The translations under genes were made by a program, and so were the position numbers. Under the pieces are notes generated by a model that was not told the DNA's origin, did no database searches, and saw only the letters and a program-made list of their open reading frames with translations. From Rhizobium sp. SL42 (GTDB taxonomy: Bacteria; Pseudomonadota; Alphaproteobacteria; Rhizobiales; Rhizobiaceae), in assembly GCF_021729845.1 (NCBI RefSeq), contig NZ_CP063397.1:1564001-1628000 (forward strand): a stretch of 64,000 nucleotides of DNA, written 5' to 3'. Of the stretch, positions 50,211 through 59,462 are shown one piece after another. Position 1 is the stretch's first letter. Every line of letters begins with the position of its first letter.

Positions 50211-52304
50211 GTGAACGCCCGTTCAAACCTCATGACCAAAATCCTGCTGGTCGCGTCCCTTGTGGTCGTGGCCGCTCTGACCGGCTTCTCGGTCTATATC
50301 GACAGCCTTCAGCGCCGTGCCGCGACCGACGCCGTCGAAAGTGAGATCAACTCCTCCGGCCTTCAGGCCTCGCAGAGCATCTCCAACTGGTTGGGCGCCC
50401 GCGTCATGCTGACCGAACTGGCCGGCAATGCCGCCTCCAAGGCAAGCGACGCAGCCGGCATCGCGGCCGCCTTCGACAATCCCGTGCTGATCCGCGAATT
50501 CATGTCGACCTATGTCGGCGACGAGCAGGGCGTGTTCACCTCCGTGCCGAACCAGCCGCTGCCGGAAGGTTACGATCCGCGCAAGCGCCCGTGGTATCAG
50601 GACGCGGTCAAGGCCGACAAGATGGTCCTGACCGATCCTTATGCCGATGCGTCGACCGGCAACCTGATCATCAGCGCCGCCATGCCGGTCAAGCGCGACG
50701 GCAAGCTCTTCGGCGTCGCAGCCAGCGACTTCTCGCTGACATCCCTGGTCGACATGGTGAAATCCGTCGACATGGGCGGCAAGGGCTCGGCTTTCCTCGT
50801 CAAGGCTGACGGCACCATTCTGGTCCATGCCGACAATGCGCTCGTGACCAAGAAGCTCGCCGATGCCTTCCCGTCCAATACGCCGGTGATCGGCAACGGC
50901 ATCAGCGAAAGCACGTTTGCCGACACATCCGTGCTGGTCAGCTTCCTGCCGATCAAGGGCCTGCCGATGGGAGACTGGTATCTCGGCGTCACCGTCGACA
51001 GCGATCTGGCCTATGCCAGCATCGGACAGTTCCGGGTGGCCGCCACCATCGCCACGATCATCGGCGTCATCGCCATGACCGCGGTACTCGCAGCCCTGCT
51101 GTCGCGCCTCGTCGTGCGCCCGGTGGTCGACATGACCGGTGTCATGGGCAAGCTCGCCGGCGGTGATGTCTCGGCGGATATTCCAGGCACCGACCGCGTC
51201 GATGAAATCGGCCAGATGGCAGCCGCCGTCGCCGTCTTCCGCGACAACATCATCGAACGCGGACGCCTGGCCCGCGAGGCGGACGAGACCCGCACGACGA
51301 CCGACCAGGAACGTCGCGAGCGTGAAGCCCTCAAGGCCCGCGAGGCTGAGCAGGTATCCTTTGCGGTGCAGGCGCTGGCCGATGGCCTTGGCCGTCTTGC
51401 CAATGGTGATCTGGTCCATCGGATCGAGACACCGTTTGCCGGCGATCTCGATCGCCTGCGCGCCGATTTCAACAATTCGGTGACCAAGCTGCATGACGCA
51501 CTGGCCATGGTCGGCCGCAATGCCCGCGCCATCGACAGTGGTGCGACCGAAATCCGCTCGTCTGCCGACAATCTCGCCCGCCGCACCGAGCAGCAGGCCG
51601 CCTCCGTCGAGCAGACCGCGGCAGCCCTTGAAGAGATCACCACCACGGTCAAGGACAGCGCCCATCGTGCCGAGGAAGTCGGTCAGCTGGTCACCCGTGC
51701 CCGTGGCGGCGCGGAAAAGTCCGGCGAGATCGTCCAGCGTGCCGTCGGCGCCATGCAGGGCATCGAAAAGTCGTCCGGCGAGATCTCCAACATCATCGGT
51801 GTGATCGACGAGATCGCGTTCCAGACCAATCTTCTGGCCCTGAACGCCGGCGTTGAAGCAGCCCGCGCCGGTGAAGCCGGCAAGGGATTTGCCGTCGTCG
51901 CGCAGGAAGTGCGCGAACTTGCCCAGCGCTCGGCCAATGCCGCAAAGGAGATCAAGACGCTGATCGGCGCGTCGGGAGATCAGGTGCGGGCCGGCGTGGA
52001 ACTGGTCAATCTGACCGGTCAGGCGCTGGAAGTGATCGTCCGCGAAGTCCAGGAGATCAATGGCCATGTCAATGCGATCGTGACCGCGTCGCGCGAACAG
52101 TCGACCGGCCTGTCGGAGATCAACACCGCCGTCAACACCATGGACCAGGGCACCCAGCAGAACGCTGCCATGGTCGAGGAGCAGACGGCGGCAAGCCATG
52201 GCCTTGCAACGGAAGCCGCCGCCCTGACAGGCCTGCTGGCCCAGTTCCGCATCGATGAGCGGGCGAACGTGCAGGAGACGCGCAATCGCCGCTTCGCGGC
52301 CTGA
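50211..52304 (+). CDS. methyl-accepting chemotaxis protein with amino-acid-type dCache_1 domain
   Basis: This 697-residue receptor (GTG start, AGGA 8 bases upstream) has helix 1 (9-28), a periplasmic dCache_1 domain (35-270), helix 2 (near 283-305), HAMP segments, then a long methyl-accepting coiled coil with tip [20 protein letters not shown]. The ligand pocket carries Y121, R126, W128, Y129 (YDPRKRPWY) and D173, the set of the dCache_1AA amino-acid sensor motif. No C-terminal CheR pentapeptide. In the 228-base upstream gap CTATTCA-TGGG-TGAATAG (50070-50087) is a perfect hairpin or operator. Confidence 0.95.
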   Translation: MNARSNLMTKILLVASLVVVAALTGFSVYIDSLQRRAATDAVESEINSSGLQASQSISNWLGARVMLTELAGNAASKASDAAGIAAAFDNPVLIREFMSTYVGDEQGVFTSVPNQPLPEGYDPRKRPWYQDAVKADKMVLTDPYADASTGNLIISAAMPVKRDGKLFGVAASDFSLTSLVDMVKSVDMGGKGSAFLVKADGTILVHADNALVTKKLADAFPSNTPVIGNGISESTFADTSVLVSFLPIKGLPMGDWYLGVTVDSDLAYASIGQFRVAATIATIIGVIAMTAVLAALLSRLVVRPVVDMTGVMGKLAGGDVSADIPGTDRVDEIGQMAAAVAVFRDNIIERGRLAREADETRTTTDQERREREALKAREAEQVSFAVQALADGLGRLANGDLVHRIETPFAGDLDRLRADFNNSVTKLHDALAMVGRNARAIDSGATEIRSSADNLARRTEQQAASVEQTAAALEEITTTVKDSAHRAEEVGQLVTRARGGAEKSGEIVQRAVGAMQGIEKSSGEISNIIGVIDEIAFQTNLLALNAGVEAARAGEAGKGFAVVAQEVRELAQRSANAAKEIKTLIGASGDQVRAGVELVNLTGQALEVIVREVQEINGHVNAIVTASREQSTGLSEINTAVNTMDQGTQQNAAMVEEQTAASHGLATEAAALTGLLAQFRIDERANVQETRNRRFAA

Positions 52305-52338
52305 AAACGCTCGATACAGGCTCACGAGAGACGCAGGA

Positions 52339-52360
52339 ACGGCACCCATCGCGGTGCCGT
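52339..52360 (+). terminator. terminator of the dCache chemoreceptor gene
   Basis: ACGGCACC and its complement (52339-52346/52353-52360) close a 6-base loop 35 bases after the stop, with a T-rich stretch following. Confidence 0.7.
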
Positions 52361-52470
52361 TTCCATTTAGCCTCCTCTTCACTCATCGGTTCAGTTTCTG
52401 TTCACCGGTTCTGCGGATAGTGGTCGCACAGATGTCCGTCTCATGCGTTGATCGGGACGGAGCGTGAAAA

Positions 52471-52800
52471 ATGTTCGAGGTTGCCATGTTGCGTGTGTTC
52501 TGCGTTGCCCTATGCCTGGCCTGCATTGGCCTGTCGCCCGTCGTTGGCCCAGCCCAAGCGGGTGGCCGGACCCAGACCGATCTGCAACTGGTGAATGACA
52601 ACAATGATGTCATCATCCAGAGCCAGTCCCGGCGCCAGAGGCAGCCGGGCGTCCGGCCGCAGCGCTACTATTGTGTCATACCGCCTTCGGGCACCCGCAA
52701 CGGCGGGGCCGAGGCCTCCTGCCCGGCAAGTCCCGGCCGCGTCGGCGGCAGTTGCCGCTGCGCCAACGCCACCGGATCGGGCATCCTGCAGACCTACTGA
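52471..52800 (+). CDS. small exported cysteine-containing protein
   Basis: This 109-residue precursor has a signal peptide (hydrophobic 7-25, cleavage near GPAQAGG). The mature part begins with a polar Asn/Gln-rich segment (LVNDNNDVIIQSQSRR) and then YYCVIPPSG, EASCPASPG and GSCRCANATG: four cysteines, probably two disulphides in the periplasm. The ATG has GGAG 8 bases upstream. No family is recognised. Confidence 0.65.
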   Translation: MFEVAMLRVFCVALCLACIGLSPVVGPAQAGGRTQTDLQLVNDNNDVIIQSQSRRQRQPGVRPQRYYCVIPPSGTRNGGAEASCPASPGRVGGSCRCANATGSGILQTY

Positions 52801-52843
52801 GCCATATATCCGGCATGTCTTGACCGGCTCATTCCGTGCCGGT

Positions 52844-54397
52844 TCACCCAGCGCCAATCGGATTGATATCACCGACGAAGCGTACGAGATCGGCCATGGT
52901 GAAGTGGCCGGGCGTCTCGCCTGGCAGATCGGGCACCCAGTTTGACCTTTGCCAGAGGAACGAATTCTCGTCTCCGTGCACCAGCCCGAGAAAGGTTTCG
53001 GCGATGATCGTCGAACCGACAGGCCCCAGCCGTTCACCCTTGTGCAACTGCTCCGCCTCTTTCAGGATGTAGTACCAGAGCGGCGTCCGCTTGTGGAAGC
53101 CGTGGCGGGCGGCGACCGCGCCATCCGGGCCGCTGGAGAGCATGGCCTGGCTCAAAGGCGCGATGCCCATGGCCAGACAGACGTCCTGGCTGGACGGCAG
53201 GCCGATCTGCACGCCGCGCCTCAGATTCCGGAACGGCAACACGAATTCGCGCGCCTCCGGTATCGTCATGTCGGCCGGATGCCCGGGCAGCTGGTGCAAT
53301 TCGGGGATGATGAACGGATCGATGCGGCGCGACATGTTGAGCGTGAACGTGGGGTCTGCCAGTGTGCCGAGGTCGAAGAAGCGGCGCCAGTCGATCACCC
53401 AGTTCGAGGGCAGGCTGCGCAAGGGTCCAAGCGGGGTCGGCGGGACGCCCGGCGCGAGGTCGCCGACGATCTGGCCGGATTTGCCGGTGAAATTGAACAG
53501 CAGGTTGAGCGTGCCGTCGGCAAGACCTCCCGGCCGGAAGACGGCGTTGTGGCTGTAGGACTGGCGCACCATCGAATGTCCGTTGCGATAGGCCGCAGCG
53601 GCAAACTCGGCCGGCATGTAGGGCTTGGCGCGAAAGCGGTAGAAACGGCGTCCTTCTTTCTTGATCCGTCGAACCAGCCCGGGTTCGGTCAGTCGCTCGA
53701 CGAAATCGAACAGCACGATCCACTGGTAGTGCCAGGTGACGACGCGTCGCGCCTCGTGGAAAAGATCGAGCCCTTTCAGGCCGGGCCTGCTGGCCTCGAT
53801 TTCATCGACCACTTTGTTGTGAAATTTCAGCATCAGCAGGTGGAACTGCGCCACCAGCAGGTTCTCGTCATTGCGCTCGTCGAAGATCAGCGCATGGCCG
53901 TGGCTGTTGCGGGGCAGATCGTTCGGCAGATCAGGAATCCGCGCTGTAACCAGGCCGGGTGAATCCAGCGCTTTGCCGATCAGGAAACGAGGTCCCGGTG
54001 GGTCGGTCAGGCCATCCTTCGCATAGAGATAGGGATGGATGCCCGGTCCGTCGCCATAGAGCGAGTCGAGATCGAGTGCCGGCGAGCGGAAGTTGGTGGT
54101 CGCCAGCGGGTCGGCCTTCTGTTGCTTGAGCGGCGTCGTATCGAGCGTGATGTCGTGATCGACGAACTGCCCCAGATAGGTATATCCGGCCGGAATATTC
54201 GGATTGTCTCCCGCATCGCCTTTGACGTCCTTCATCGCGAACGCCAGCTCGAACAGCGCATCCTCGCTGGCCACAAGTGGCGGCAGATGGGGGAACATCA
54301 GACCGAATTTTCCCGGATCGGCATTTCCGGCAAGCGCCATCAACGAGGCGCGTTTCATCCCGCGGACACCGTGTCCGTGCATCGCAATTTCCGCCAT
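52844..54397 (-). CDS. animal-type haem peroxidase
   Basis: This 517-residue protein belongs to the peroxidase-cyclooxygenase superfamily. The distal histidine is at YLGQFVDHDITLD (H81) and the proximal histidine is in EFAAAAYRNGHSMVRQSYS (near 295). RLTEPGLV and the helix with ENLLVAQFHLLMLKFHNKVVDEI (region 192-215) are also typical. No signal peptide is visible, so it is either cytoplasmic or exported by a non-Sec route. Bacterial members are little studied. GGGAG precedes MAEIAMHG. It stands alone between chemoreceptor and RNA-methylase genes. Confidence 0.9.
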   Translation of the reverse strand: MAEIAMHGHGVRGMKRASLMALAGNADPGKFGLMFPHLPPLVASEDALFELAFAMKDVKGDAGDNPNIPAGYTYLGQFVDHDITLDTTPLKQQKADPLATTNFRSPALDLDSLYGDGPGIHPYLYAKDGLTDPPGPRFLIGKALDSPGLVTARIPDLPNDLPRNSHGHALIFDERNDENLLVAQFHLLMLKFHNKVVDEIEASRPGLKGLDLFHEARRVVTWHYQWIVLFDFVERLTEPGLVRRIKKEGRRFYRFRAKPYMPAEFAAAAYRNGHSMVRQSYSHNAVFRPGGLADGTLNLLFNFTGKSGQIVGDLAPGVPPTPLGPLRSLPSNWVIDWRRFFDLGTLADPTFTLNMSRRIDPFIIPELHQLPGHPADMTIPEAREFVLPFRNLRRGVQIGLPSSQDVCLAMGIAPLSQAMLSSGPDGAVAARHGFHKRTPLWYYILKEAEQLHKGERLGPVGSTIIAETFLGLVHGDENSFLWQRSNWVPDLPGETPGHFTMADLVRFVGDINPIGAG

Positions 54398-54541
54398 GAC
54401 AATCTCCCTGATGCTCCGCGCGCATATGCGGCGGATGCAATCATGGGGCGAAATCAGGGACTGCGCAAGCGACTGAAATGCACGCAAAAGACGTATCTGC
54501 GTGCAGTCAGATCCGGTATTGCGATGGTAGCCTGGGCCGGT

Positions 54542-55792
54542 TCAGCCCTTGGTCAGGGTGGCGACCGCCTCCACATGCGGCGACCAGAGGAACTGGTCTA
54601 TCGGGGTTACCTGGTCGATCCTGTAGCCGCCGGCGATGAGGATTGACAGGTCGCGGGCCAGCGTCAGCGGATTGCAGCTGATCGCCACGATCTTCTTCAC
54701 CTGCGATTTCGCCAGCTCGGCGCATTGCGCTTCGGCACCGGCGCGCGGAGGGTCGAACACCACCGCATCGAAATGCTTGAATTCCGATGTCATCAGCGGC
54801 CGGCGGAACAGGTCGCGCCGTTCGACGCTGAAGGTTTTCAGGCCCTGCGTCATGCGAGCGCCCTGATCCAGCGCCTTGATTGCCTTCTCGTCGCCCTCCA
54901 CGGCATGCACTTGCGCCTTGCGGGCAATGCGCAGTCCGAATGTGCCGATCCCGGCAAATAGGTCCGCGACCCGCTTGGCCTTGCCGATATGGGCAATGGC
55001 GATCTCCGCCATCTTTTCTTCCGCTTCCAGTGTCGCCTGGGTGAATCCGCCCGGCGGCAGCGAAACCCGCGCCCCGCCAAAATCCAGCATCGGCTTGTGC
55101 GGCTCGATGACGATCTCGCCATTGGCCGAAACGCGGGCGATGTCGCGCAGCCTGATCACCGCATCGCTGACGGCACGCCGTTCGCGATCGCCCAGACCGC
55201 CGCGCAGGCCGTCGAGTGAAATGTCGAGGCCCGTCAGCGTCTCCGTGACCGTCAGGCGGAAGGCATCGGAGCCGCAAGCCTTGGCGATGATCTTCAGAGC
55301 GTCGAGCCGGGAGATGATCCCGTTCGACGCGATGGGACATTCCTCGATCGGCACGACATGATGAGTCTCGGCCTGGTTGATGCCGATGACCAGATCCTTC
55401 TCGCGCCGACGCACGGTAAACACGATCCGGCGGCGCTGGTGCGCATGCGCCTCGACCATCTCGCTGACCGGTGCCTCTATGCCCTTGGATTGCAGTGCCG
55501 CGATCAGGATCTGCCGCTTGAAGGCATTGTAGGCGGGCTTCGCCAGATGCTGCATCGAACAGCCGCCGCAGGTGCCGCCGACGCCGTCGGGGCCGAAATG
55601 TTTGCATATCGGCGCGATCCGGTCCGGCGAGGTCGTGGCAAAGGACATGACGGTGCCCTCGCTCTTCACTTGCGCGATCGACACGGTTTCGCCGGGCAGC
55701 GCGAAAGGCACGAAGATCGGCCCGATTTCGCCATGCGCAACGCCATCACCCTTGGCGCCGAGGCTCGAAATGGTCACGGTCTCGGCGCTCAT
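54542..55792 (-). CDS. rlmD: 23S rRNA uracil-C5 methyltransferase (RlmD/RumA type)
   Basis: This 416-residue enzyme has a TRAM-like N-terminus, the iron-sulphur cysteines GGTCGGCSMQH (near 80), SAM motif VADLFAGIGTFGLRIARK (near 272-289), DPPRAGAE, and the catalytic cysteine at AISCNPLTLARD (near 372). It methylates a uracil C5 in RNA; 23S versus tRNA target cannot be separated by eye. The start overlaps the tlyA stop by four bases. Confidence 0.9.
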   Translation of the reverse strand: MSAETVTISSLGAKGDGVAHGEIGPIFVPFALPGETVSIAQVKSEGTVMSFATTSPDRIAPICKHFGPDGVGGTCGGCSMQHLAKPAYNAFKRQILIAALQSKGIEAPVSEMVEAHAHQRRRIVFTVRRREKDLVIGINQAETHHVVPIEECPIASNGIISRLDALKIIAKACGSDAFRLTVTETLTGLDISLDGLRGGLGDRERRAVSDAVIRLRDIARVSANGEIVIEPHKPMLDFGGARVSLPPGGFTQATLEAEEKMAEIAIAHIGKAKRVADLFAGIGTFGLRIARKAQVHAVEGDEKAIKALDQGARMTQGLKTFSVERRDLFRRPLMTSEFKHFDAVVFDPPRAGAEAQCAELAKSQVKKIVAISCNPLTLARDLSILIAGGYRIDQVTPIDQFLWSPHVEAVATLTKG

Positions 55793-56595
55793 TCGGCGTC
55801 CTCGTCCATGTCGACATCGGTATCGTCACCGGCGTCTTCGTCGAGTGGCTTTCGCCCGGCCAGCAGGAACTCCTCATTACCGTCGCCGCCGGCGATCGGC
55901 GAGGCGATCAGGCCAAGACTGGTCCAGCCCATGTCTTCCGTCAGCCAGCGTTCGAGCTCGGCGGCCACCAGCGGTGCGGTTTCCGGCGCCTTCAACAGGC
56001 CAGCCTTGCTGATCGCGTCGCGACCAGCTTCGAACTGCGGCTTGACCAGAAGCAGGCAATGGGCGCCCGGCTCGGCAATCTCCAGCGCTGGCACCAGCGC
56101 CAGCTTGAGCGAAATGAACGAGACATCCGAGACGATGAAATCGATCTCCCGGTTGTCGATATCCTCCGGCTCCATGTAGCGGGCGTTGAGGCCCTCGATA
56201 TTGGTGACGCGCGGATCCGACGCCAGGCGTGGATGAAACTGGTCGTGGCCGACATCGACGGAGGTCACATGCGCGGCCCCGCGCTTCAGCAGCACTTCGG
56301 TGAAGCCACCTGTCGAGGCGCCGATATCGAGGCAGTCGCAGCCTTCGGGCGACAGGCCGAAATGATCGAGGCCGGCCACCAGCTTCAGCGCCGCGCGCGA
56401 GACATAGTCCTGTGCCGGGTCGTCGATGGTGAAGACATGTGTGGCGGCAAACACCAGGCTCGGCTTGCTCACCACCTTGCCGTCGACCTTGACGGTTCCC
56501 CGCTGGATGGCATCGCGGGCGCGCGAGCGGCTGGCAAAAAGGTCGAGGGCGACCAGCAACTGGTCGAGGCGTTGGGGCTCGGGAAGATCTGTCAT
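55789..56595 (-). CDS. tlyA: TlyA-family rRNA methyltransferase
   Basis: This 268-residue protein has an N-terminal S4 RNA-binding domain (RLDQLLVALDLFASRSRARDAI, residues 9-30) and an RrmJ/FtsJ methyltransferase domain with SAM motif CLDIGASTGGFTEVLL (near 87-102), DVGHDQF and LLVKPQFEAGR. TlyA enzymes 2'-O-methylate rRNA and affect capreomycin sensitivity. The acidic C-terminal tail (DEDAGDDTDVDMDEDAE) is unusual. It starts a two-gene operon with rlmD. Confidence 0.92.
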   Translation of the reverse strand: MTDLPEPQRLDQLLVALDLFASRSRARDAIQRGTVKVDGKVVSKPSLVFAATHVFTIDDPAQDYVSRAALKLVAGLDHFGLSPEGCDCLDIGASTGGFTEVLLKRGAAHVTSVDVGHDQFHPRLASDPRVTNIEGLNARYMEPEDIDNREIDFIVSDVSFISLKLALVPALEIAEPGAHCLLLVKPQFEAGRDAISKAGLLKAPETAPLVAAELERWLTEDMGWTSLGLIASPIAGGDGNEEFLLAGRKPLDEDAGDDTDVDMDEDAE

Positions 56596-57115
56596 GCCCC
56601 GTCAATGATCCGAGAGGGCCTTCGGCGCAAGTCTTTTGTGCCGATCCGGCCCGCTCTCAGGTCGCATTTCTGCCCTTGTCGGTGCTGGACCCTTGTCGGC
56701 TGCGTCGATTTCTGGTTAATTAGCAATTAATTAATAAAATGACTCTAATGTTCGTATGGGTTTGTACAATAGGATCTCCTCCATCCGCCGCAGACCCGGC
56801 AAAGCATGCAGCCTGCGGAACCTCCTCCTCCCGGACCGCAGACAAGCAGAAGCCCTCCGGTTTCGGGCCCGGAGGGCTTCGGCGTTTTGGGCGCTGTTCT
56901 GTGGCATTGGTGAGGATATCCGTTTTGTTGCCTGCTCACCTGTTTACCTGCTTGCCTTGCCTAAGTCTCGGTGAAGGCTTGTGAAACAAGCGAGGGTAAG
57001 CGTTAGGTAACGCTAAATTAAATCAAATGCATTTTATTGAATGACGAAGCATGAGGGCCGATGGACGGCCAGGTGAGGGACATGACATCCCGGTTTCCCC
57101 ATCGGAGTGTCAAGA
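56596..57115. other. divergent intergenic region with a probable small-RNA gene
   Basis: This 520-base gap separates the divergent tlyA and chemoreceptor genes. It contains an AT-rich patch (56717-56745), a sigma-70-like TACAAT (56765-56770), CU-rich motifs and a 12-bp terminator in the middle, described under the ncRNA entry. The right part (56900-57100) should hold the chemoreceptor promoter. No protein gene is seen. Confidence 0.6.
56777..56890 (+). ncRNA. candidate trans-acting small RNA with anti-Shine-Dalgarno motifs
   Basis: Downstream of TACAAT at 56765-56770, the predicted transcript of about 110 bases has CTCCTCC near its start (56776-56782) and CCTCCTCCTCCC (56821-56832). Between them is a stem CCGCAG/CTGCGG (56788-56793/56813-56818). 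It ends with a 12-bp terminator stem (56849-56860/56869-56880) and GTTTT. Size, CCUCCUCCC-type motifs and an orphan terminator resemble rhizobial alpha-r14/NfeR1 or 'cuckoo' RNAs that mask ribosome-binding sites. The -35 is weak and exact ends are guesses. Confidence 0.5.
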
Positions 57116-59035
57116 ATGAAACGCCCAAGCATAAAAGTGGCCATCATTGCCATGCTGTCTGTCATCACGGTCCTGATCGCGACCCTGTCCTTCGTTTCGC
57201 TGCGCGGCATCGGGACGCTGAACGGCAATACCCGCGAGATCAGTGGCTACTGGATGGAGCGGCTGGTTATTGCACGCACCATCAAGGGCGATTTCAACCT
57301 CTTGCGTCTCGCCTATGCCAAGGAACTGCTGGCTGCATCATCCGACGAGTTAAAACTTGAGACCAATGAGATCGGCAAGGTGGAGGCAGAGCTAGTCAGT
57401 GCCATCAAGACATATGAAAGCGGCATTCGCACCGAACGCGGTCGCGAATTGATCACGAAGTTCAAGCAGTCACTGGCTTCCTATGAACAGCTCGGTGACG
57501 AACTTCATGCCCTCAAGACTGCCGGCAAGGAACAGGAGGCCATAGCACTGCTGAAGACCGGAATGACCGAAGCCGCGAGCAAGGCCAACGCAGACGTGGA
57601 CACGTTGGTCGCTTTCGTCGTCGAACGAGTTCGCGATTTTGCCGCCCAGAGCGAAAGTGCCTACCGTTCCGTTCTTACCTGGACACTTGCCATTGCCAGT
57701 CTGGCGATCGCCGTCGCGGTCGTTGGTGTACTGTTCGCCGTGACCGGTATTGCCAATCCGATCCGCCGGATTGCCGCCTCCATGCGTGTTCTGGCAAGCG
57801 GTGATCTTGCCGCGGAAATTCCCTTTGGTGGCCGCGCTGATGAAATCGGCGATATGGCGTCAGCCGTAGAGGTCTTCCGCCAGGCCGGTCTCGCCAACAA
57901 GGAACTGGAGCGCAAGGCCGAGGAAGCGCGCGCTCGCGAAGGCGCGCAGGATGCCGAAAGCCGCCGTCGCGCCGCTGAGGAGGCAGAAAAGCTGCGTTTC
58001 GCCACGGCCACACTCGGCGACGGGTTGAAGCGTCTGGCGGATGGCGACATTTCCTTCCAGCTGACCGAGGCCTTCGCCCCCGAATACGAGCCCTTGCGCC
58101 AGGATTTCAACGCATCCGTACAGCAGCTGGGCAAGACGATCGCATCCGTCCTGGAAACCGTGCACAGCATCGACAACGGCACGCGCGAGATCGCCTCTGG
58201 CGCCAACGACCTGTCCAAGCGCACCGAACAGCAGGCTGCGGCCCTCGAGGAGACGGCAGCAGCGCTGGACGAGATCACCGTCAATGTCTCGAATTCCTCC
58301 AAGCGCACGGAGGAGGCCCGCTCGGTCGCCATTCTGGCCAATGAAAATACCCTGAAGTCGGTCGAGGTGGTGTCCAATGCCGTCGATGCCATGCAGCGCA
58401 TCGAGCAGGCGTCCAGCCAGATCGCCAACATCATCGGTGTCATCGATGAGATCGCCTTCCAGACCAACCTTCTGGCCCTGAATGCCGGCGTCGAGGCCGC
58501 CCGCGCGGGTGAAGCCGGCAAGGGCTTTGCCGTCGTCGCCCAGGAAGTCCGCGAGCTGGCGCAGCGTTCGGCCAATGCGGCGAAGGAAATCAAAGGCCTG
58601 ATCCAGAACTCCTCGGGTGAGGTCGACAACGGCGTGAAGCTGGTGCGCGATACCGGTGTCGCCCTCAAGGCAATCGGCGATTATGTCTCGCAGATTAACC
58701 AGCTGATGGACGCCATTGCCACCTCTGCCCGCGAACAGTCCACCGGCTTGGCCGAGGTCAATACCGCCGTCAACCAGATGGACCAGACGACGCAGCAGAA
58801 TGCCGCCATGGTCGAGGAATCGACGGCCGCATCCGCCACGCTGGCCCAGGAAGCCGGGCGGCTGCGCAGCCTTGTCGGCCAGTTCAAGTTGTCGGGCCAG
58901 GGCACGGCTGCACCGGCAGCCGCCGATCGCGGCTATGCCGGCACATCCGCTTCTCGTGCTCCGGCAGCCCCGGTGAGGCGCGCCCCGGCTGTGCAGGGCA
59001 ATCTGGCCGTCAAGGAAGAGTGGAGCGAATTCTGA
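57116..59035 (+). CDS. methyl-accepting chemotaxis protein with four-helix-bundle sensor
   Basis: This 639-residue receptor has helix 1 (about 8-28), a helical periplasmic sensor (about 35-185, 4HB_MCP_1-like), helix 2 (near 190-212), and HAMP (about 212-265, [18 protein letters not shown]). The signalling coiled coil has tip [20 protein letters not shown]. It ends EEWSEF, a CheR/CheB-docking pentapeptide-like tail. GGAG precedes the ATG; a GTG three codons earlier is less likely. The ligand is unknown. Confidence 0.95.
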   Translation: MKRPSIKVAIIAMLSVITVLIATLSFVSLRGIGTLNGNTREISGYWMERLVIARTIKGDFNLLRLAYAKELLAASSDELKLETNEIGKVEAELVSAIKTYESGIRTERGRELITKFKQSLASYEQLGDELHALKTAGKEQEAIALLKTGMTEAASKANADVDTLVAFVVERVRDFAAQSESAYRSVLTWTLAIASLAIAVAVVGVLFAVTGIANPIRRIAASMRVLASGDLAAEIPFGGRADEIGDMASAVEVFRQAGLANKELERKAEEARAREGAQDAESRRRAAEEAEKLRFATATLGDGLKRLADGDISFQLTEAFAPEYEPLRQDFNASVQQLGKTIASVLETVHSIDNGTREIASGANDLSKRTEQQAAALEETAAALDEITVNVSNSSKRTEEARSVAILANENTLKSVEVVSNAVDAMQRIEQASSQIANIIGVIDEIAFQTNLLALNAGVEAARAGEAGKGFAVVAQEVRELAQRSANAAKEIKGLIQNSSGEVDNGVKLVRDTGVALKAIGDYVSQINQLMDAIATSAREQSTGLAEVNTAVNQMDQTTQQNAAMVEESTAASATLAQEAGRLRSLVGQFKLSGQGTAAPAAADRGYAGTSASRAPAAPVRRAPAVQGNLAVKEEWSEF

Positions 59036-59067
59036 TTGCTCCGACGACGGAACGCTGGACCTGAAAG

Positions 59068-59093
59068 CGCCCCCGGTTTGCGGGGGCGTTTTT
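59068..59093 (+). terminator. terminator of the 4HB chemoreceptor gene
   Basis: CGCCCCCG and CGGGGGCG (59068-59075/59081-59088) close a 5-base loop and run into five T, 32 bases after the stop. Confidence 0.9.
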
Positions 59094-59462
59094 CGTTTCC
59101 TCGGGGCGCCGCCCGACCTCTCAGAGGAGCGCTGCCGTGCCGACGACGGTTTGCAGAATTCCCTCGAGAAAGGCGATGACGAAAGCCGACCTGTATGCAG
59201 GCGAAACACGTCGCTGGGGCCGGGCGCCCGGACATTTTGTCGATTGTCCCCAGCCAGCCTTGACAGTCGTCAAAACCGAACGGCGGCGGTAACACCTTGT
59301 AAAGTGGTTTGCGCAAGTATCCGCCCGATCGAAGAGAACCGGCGGTTTTCGACGCGCGTCATGATGTTCGCGCTAGCCCGGATCGGATCATGGACCCGCA
59401 TTATCGGCGCATGTTTGATGCTGCGCATGCCCGCAATCCGCGCGGGCCGGAAGGTTTCCGTT
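59094..59462. other. intergenic leader of the CHASE3-type chemoreceptor, no gene seen
   Basis: This 369-base gap lies between the terminator and the next receptor. The reading frame of that receptor extends back to 59151, but this part lacks a good start or family character and is taken as untranslated. No convincing operator or RNA structure was seen. Confidence 0.55.

Noticed and set aside
52335..52361. GGAAC-N17-CGTT match to an EcfG promoter ahead of the small exported protein
   Set aside because: The match lies within and depends on the terminator hairpin at 52339-52360, so chance overlap is more likely; not excluded experimentally.
50223..52382. 719-codon open frame opposite the dCache chemoreceptor, and similar long frames opposite tex, the acyl-CoA dehydrogenase and other receptors
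   Set aside because: All are shadows of recognised genes, with Arg/Asp/Gly-rich unstructured translations and no ribosome-binding sites.
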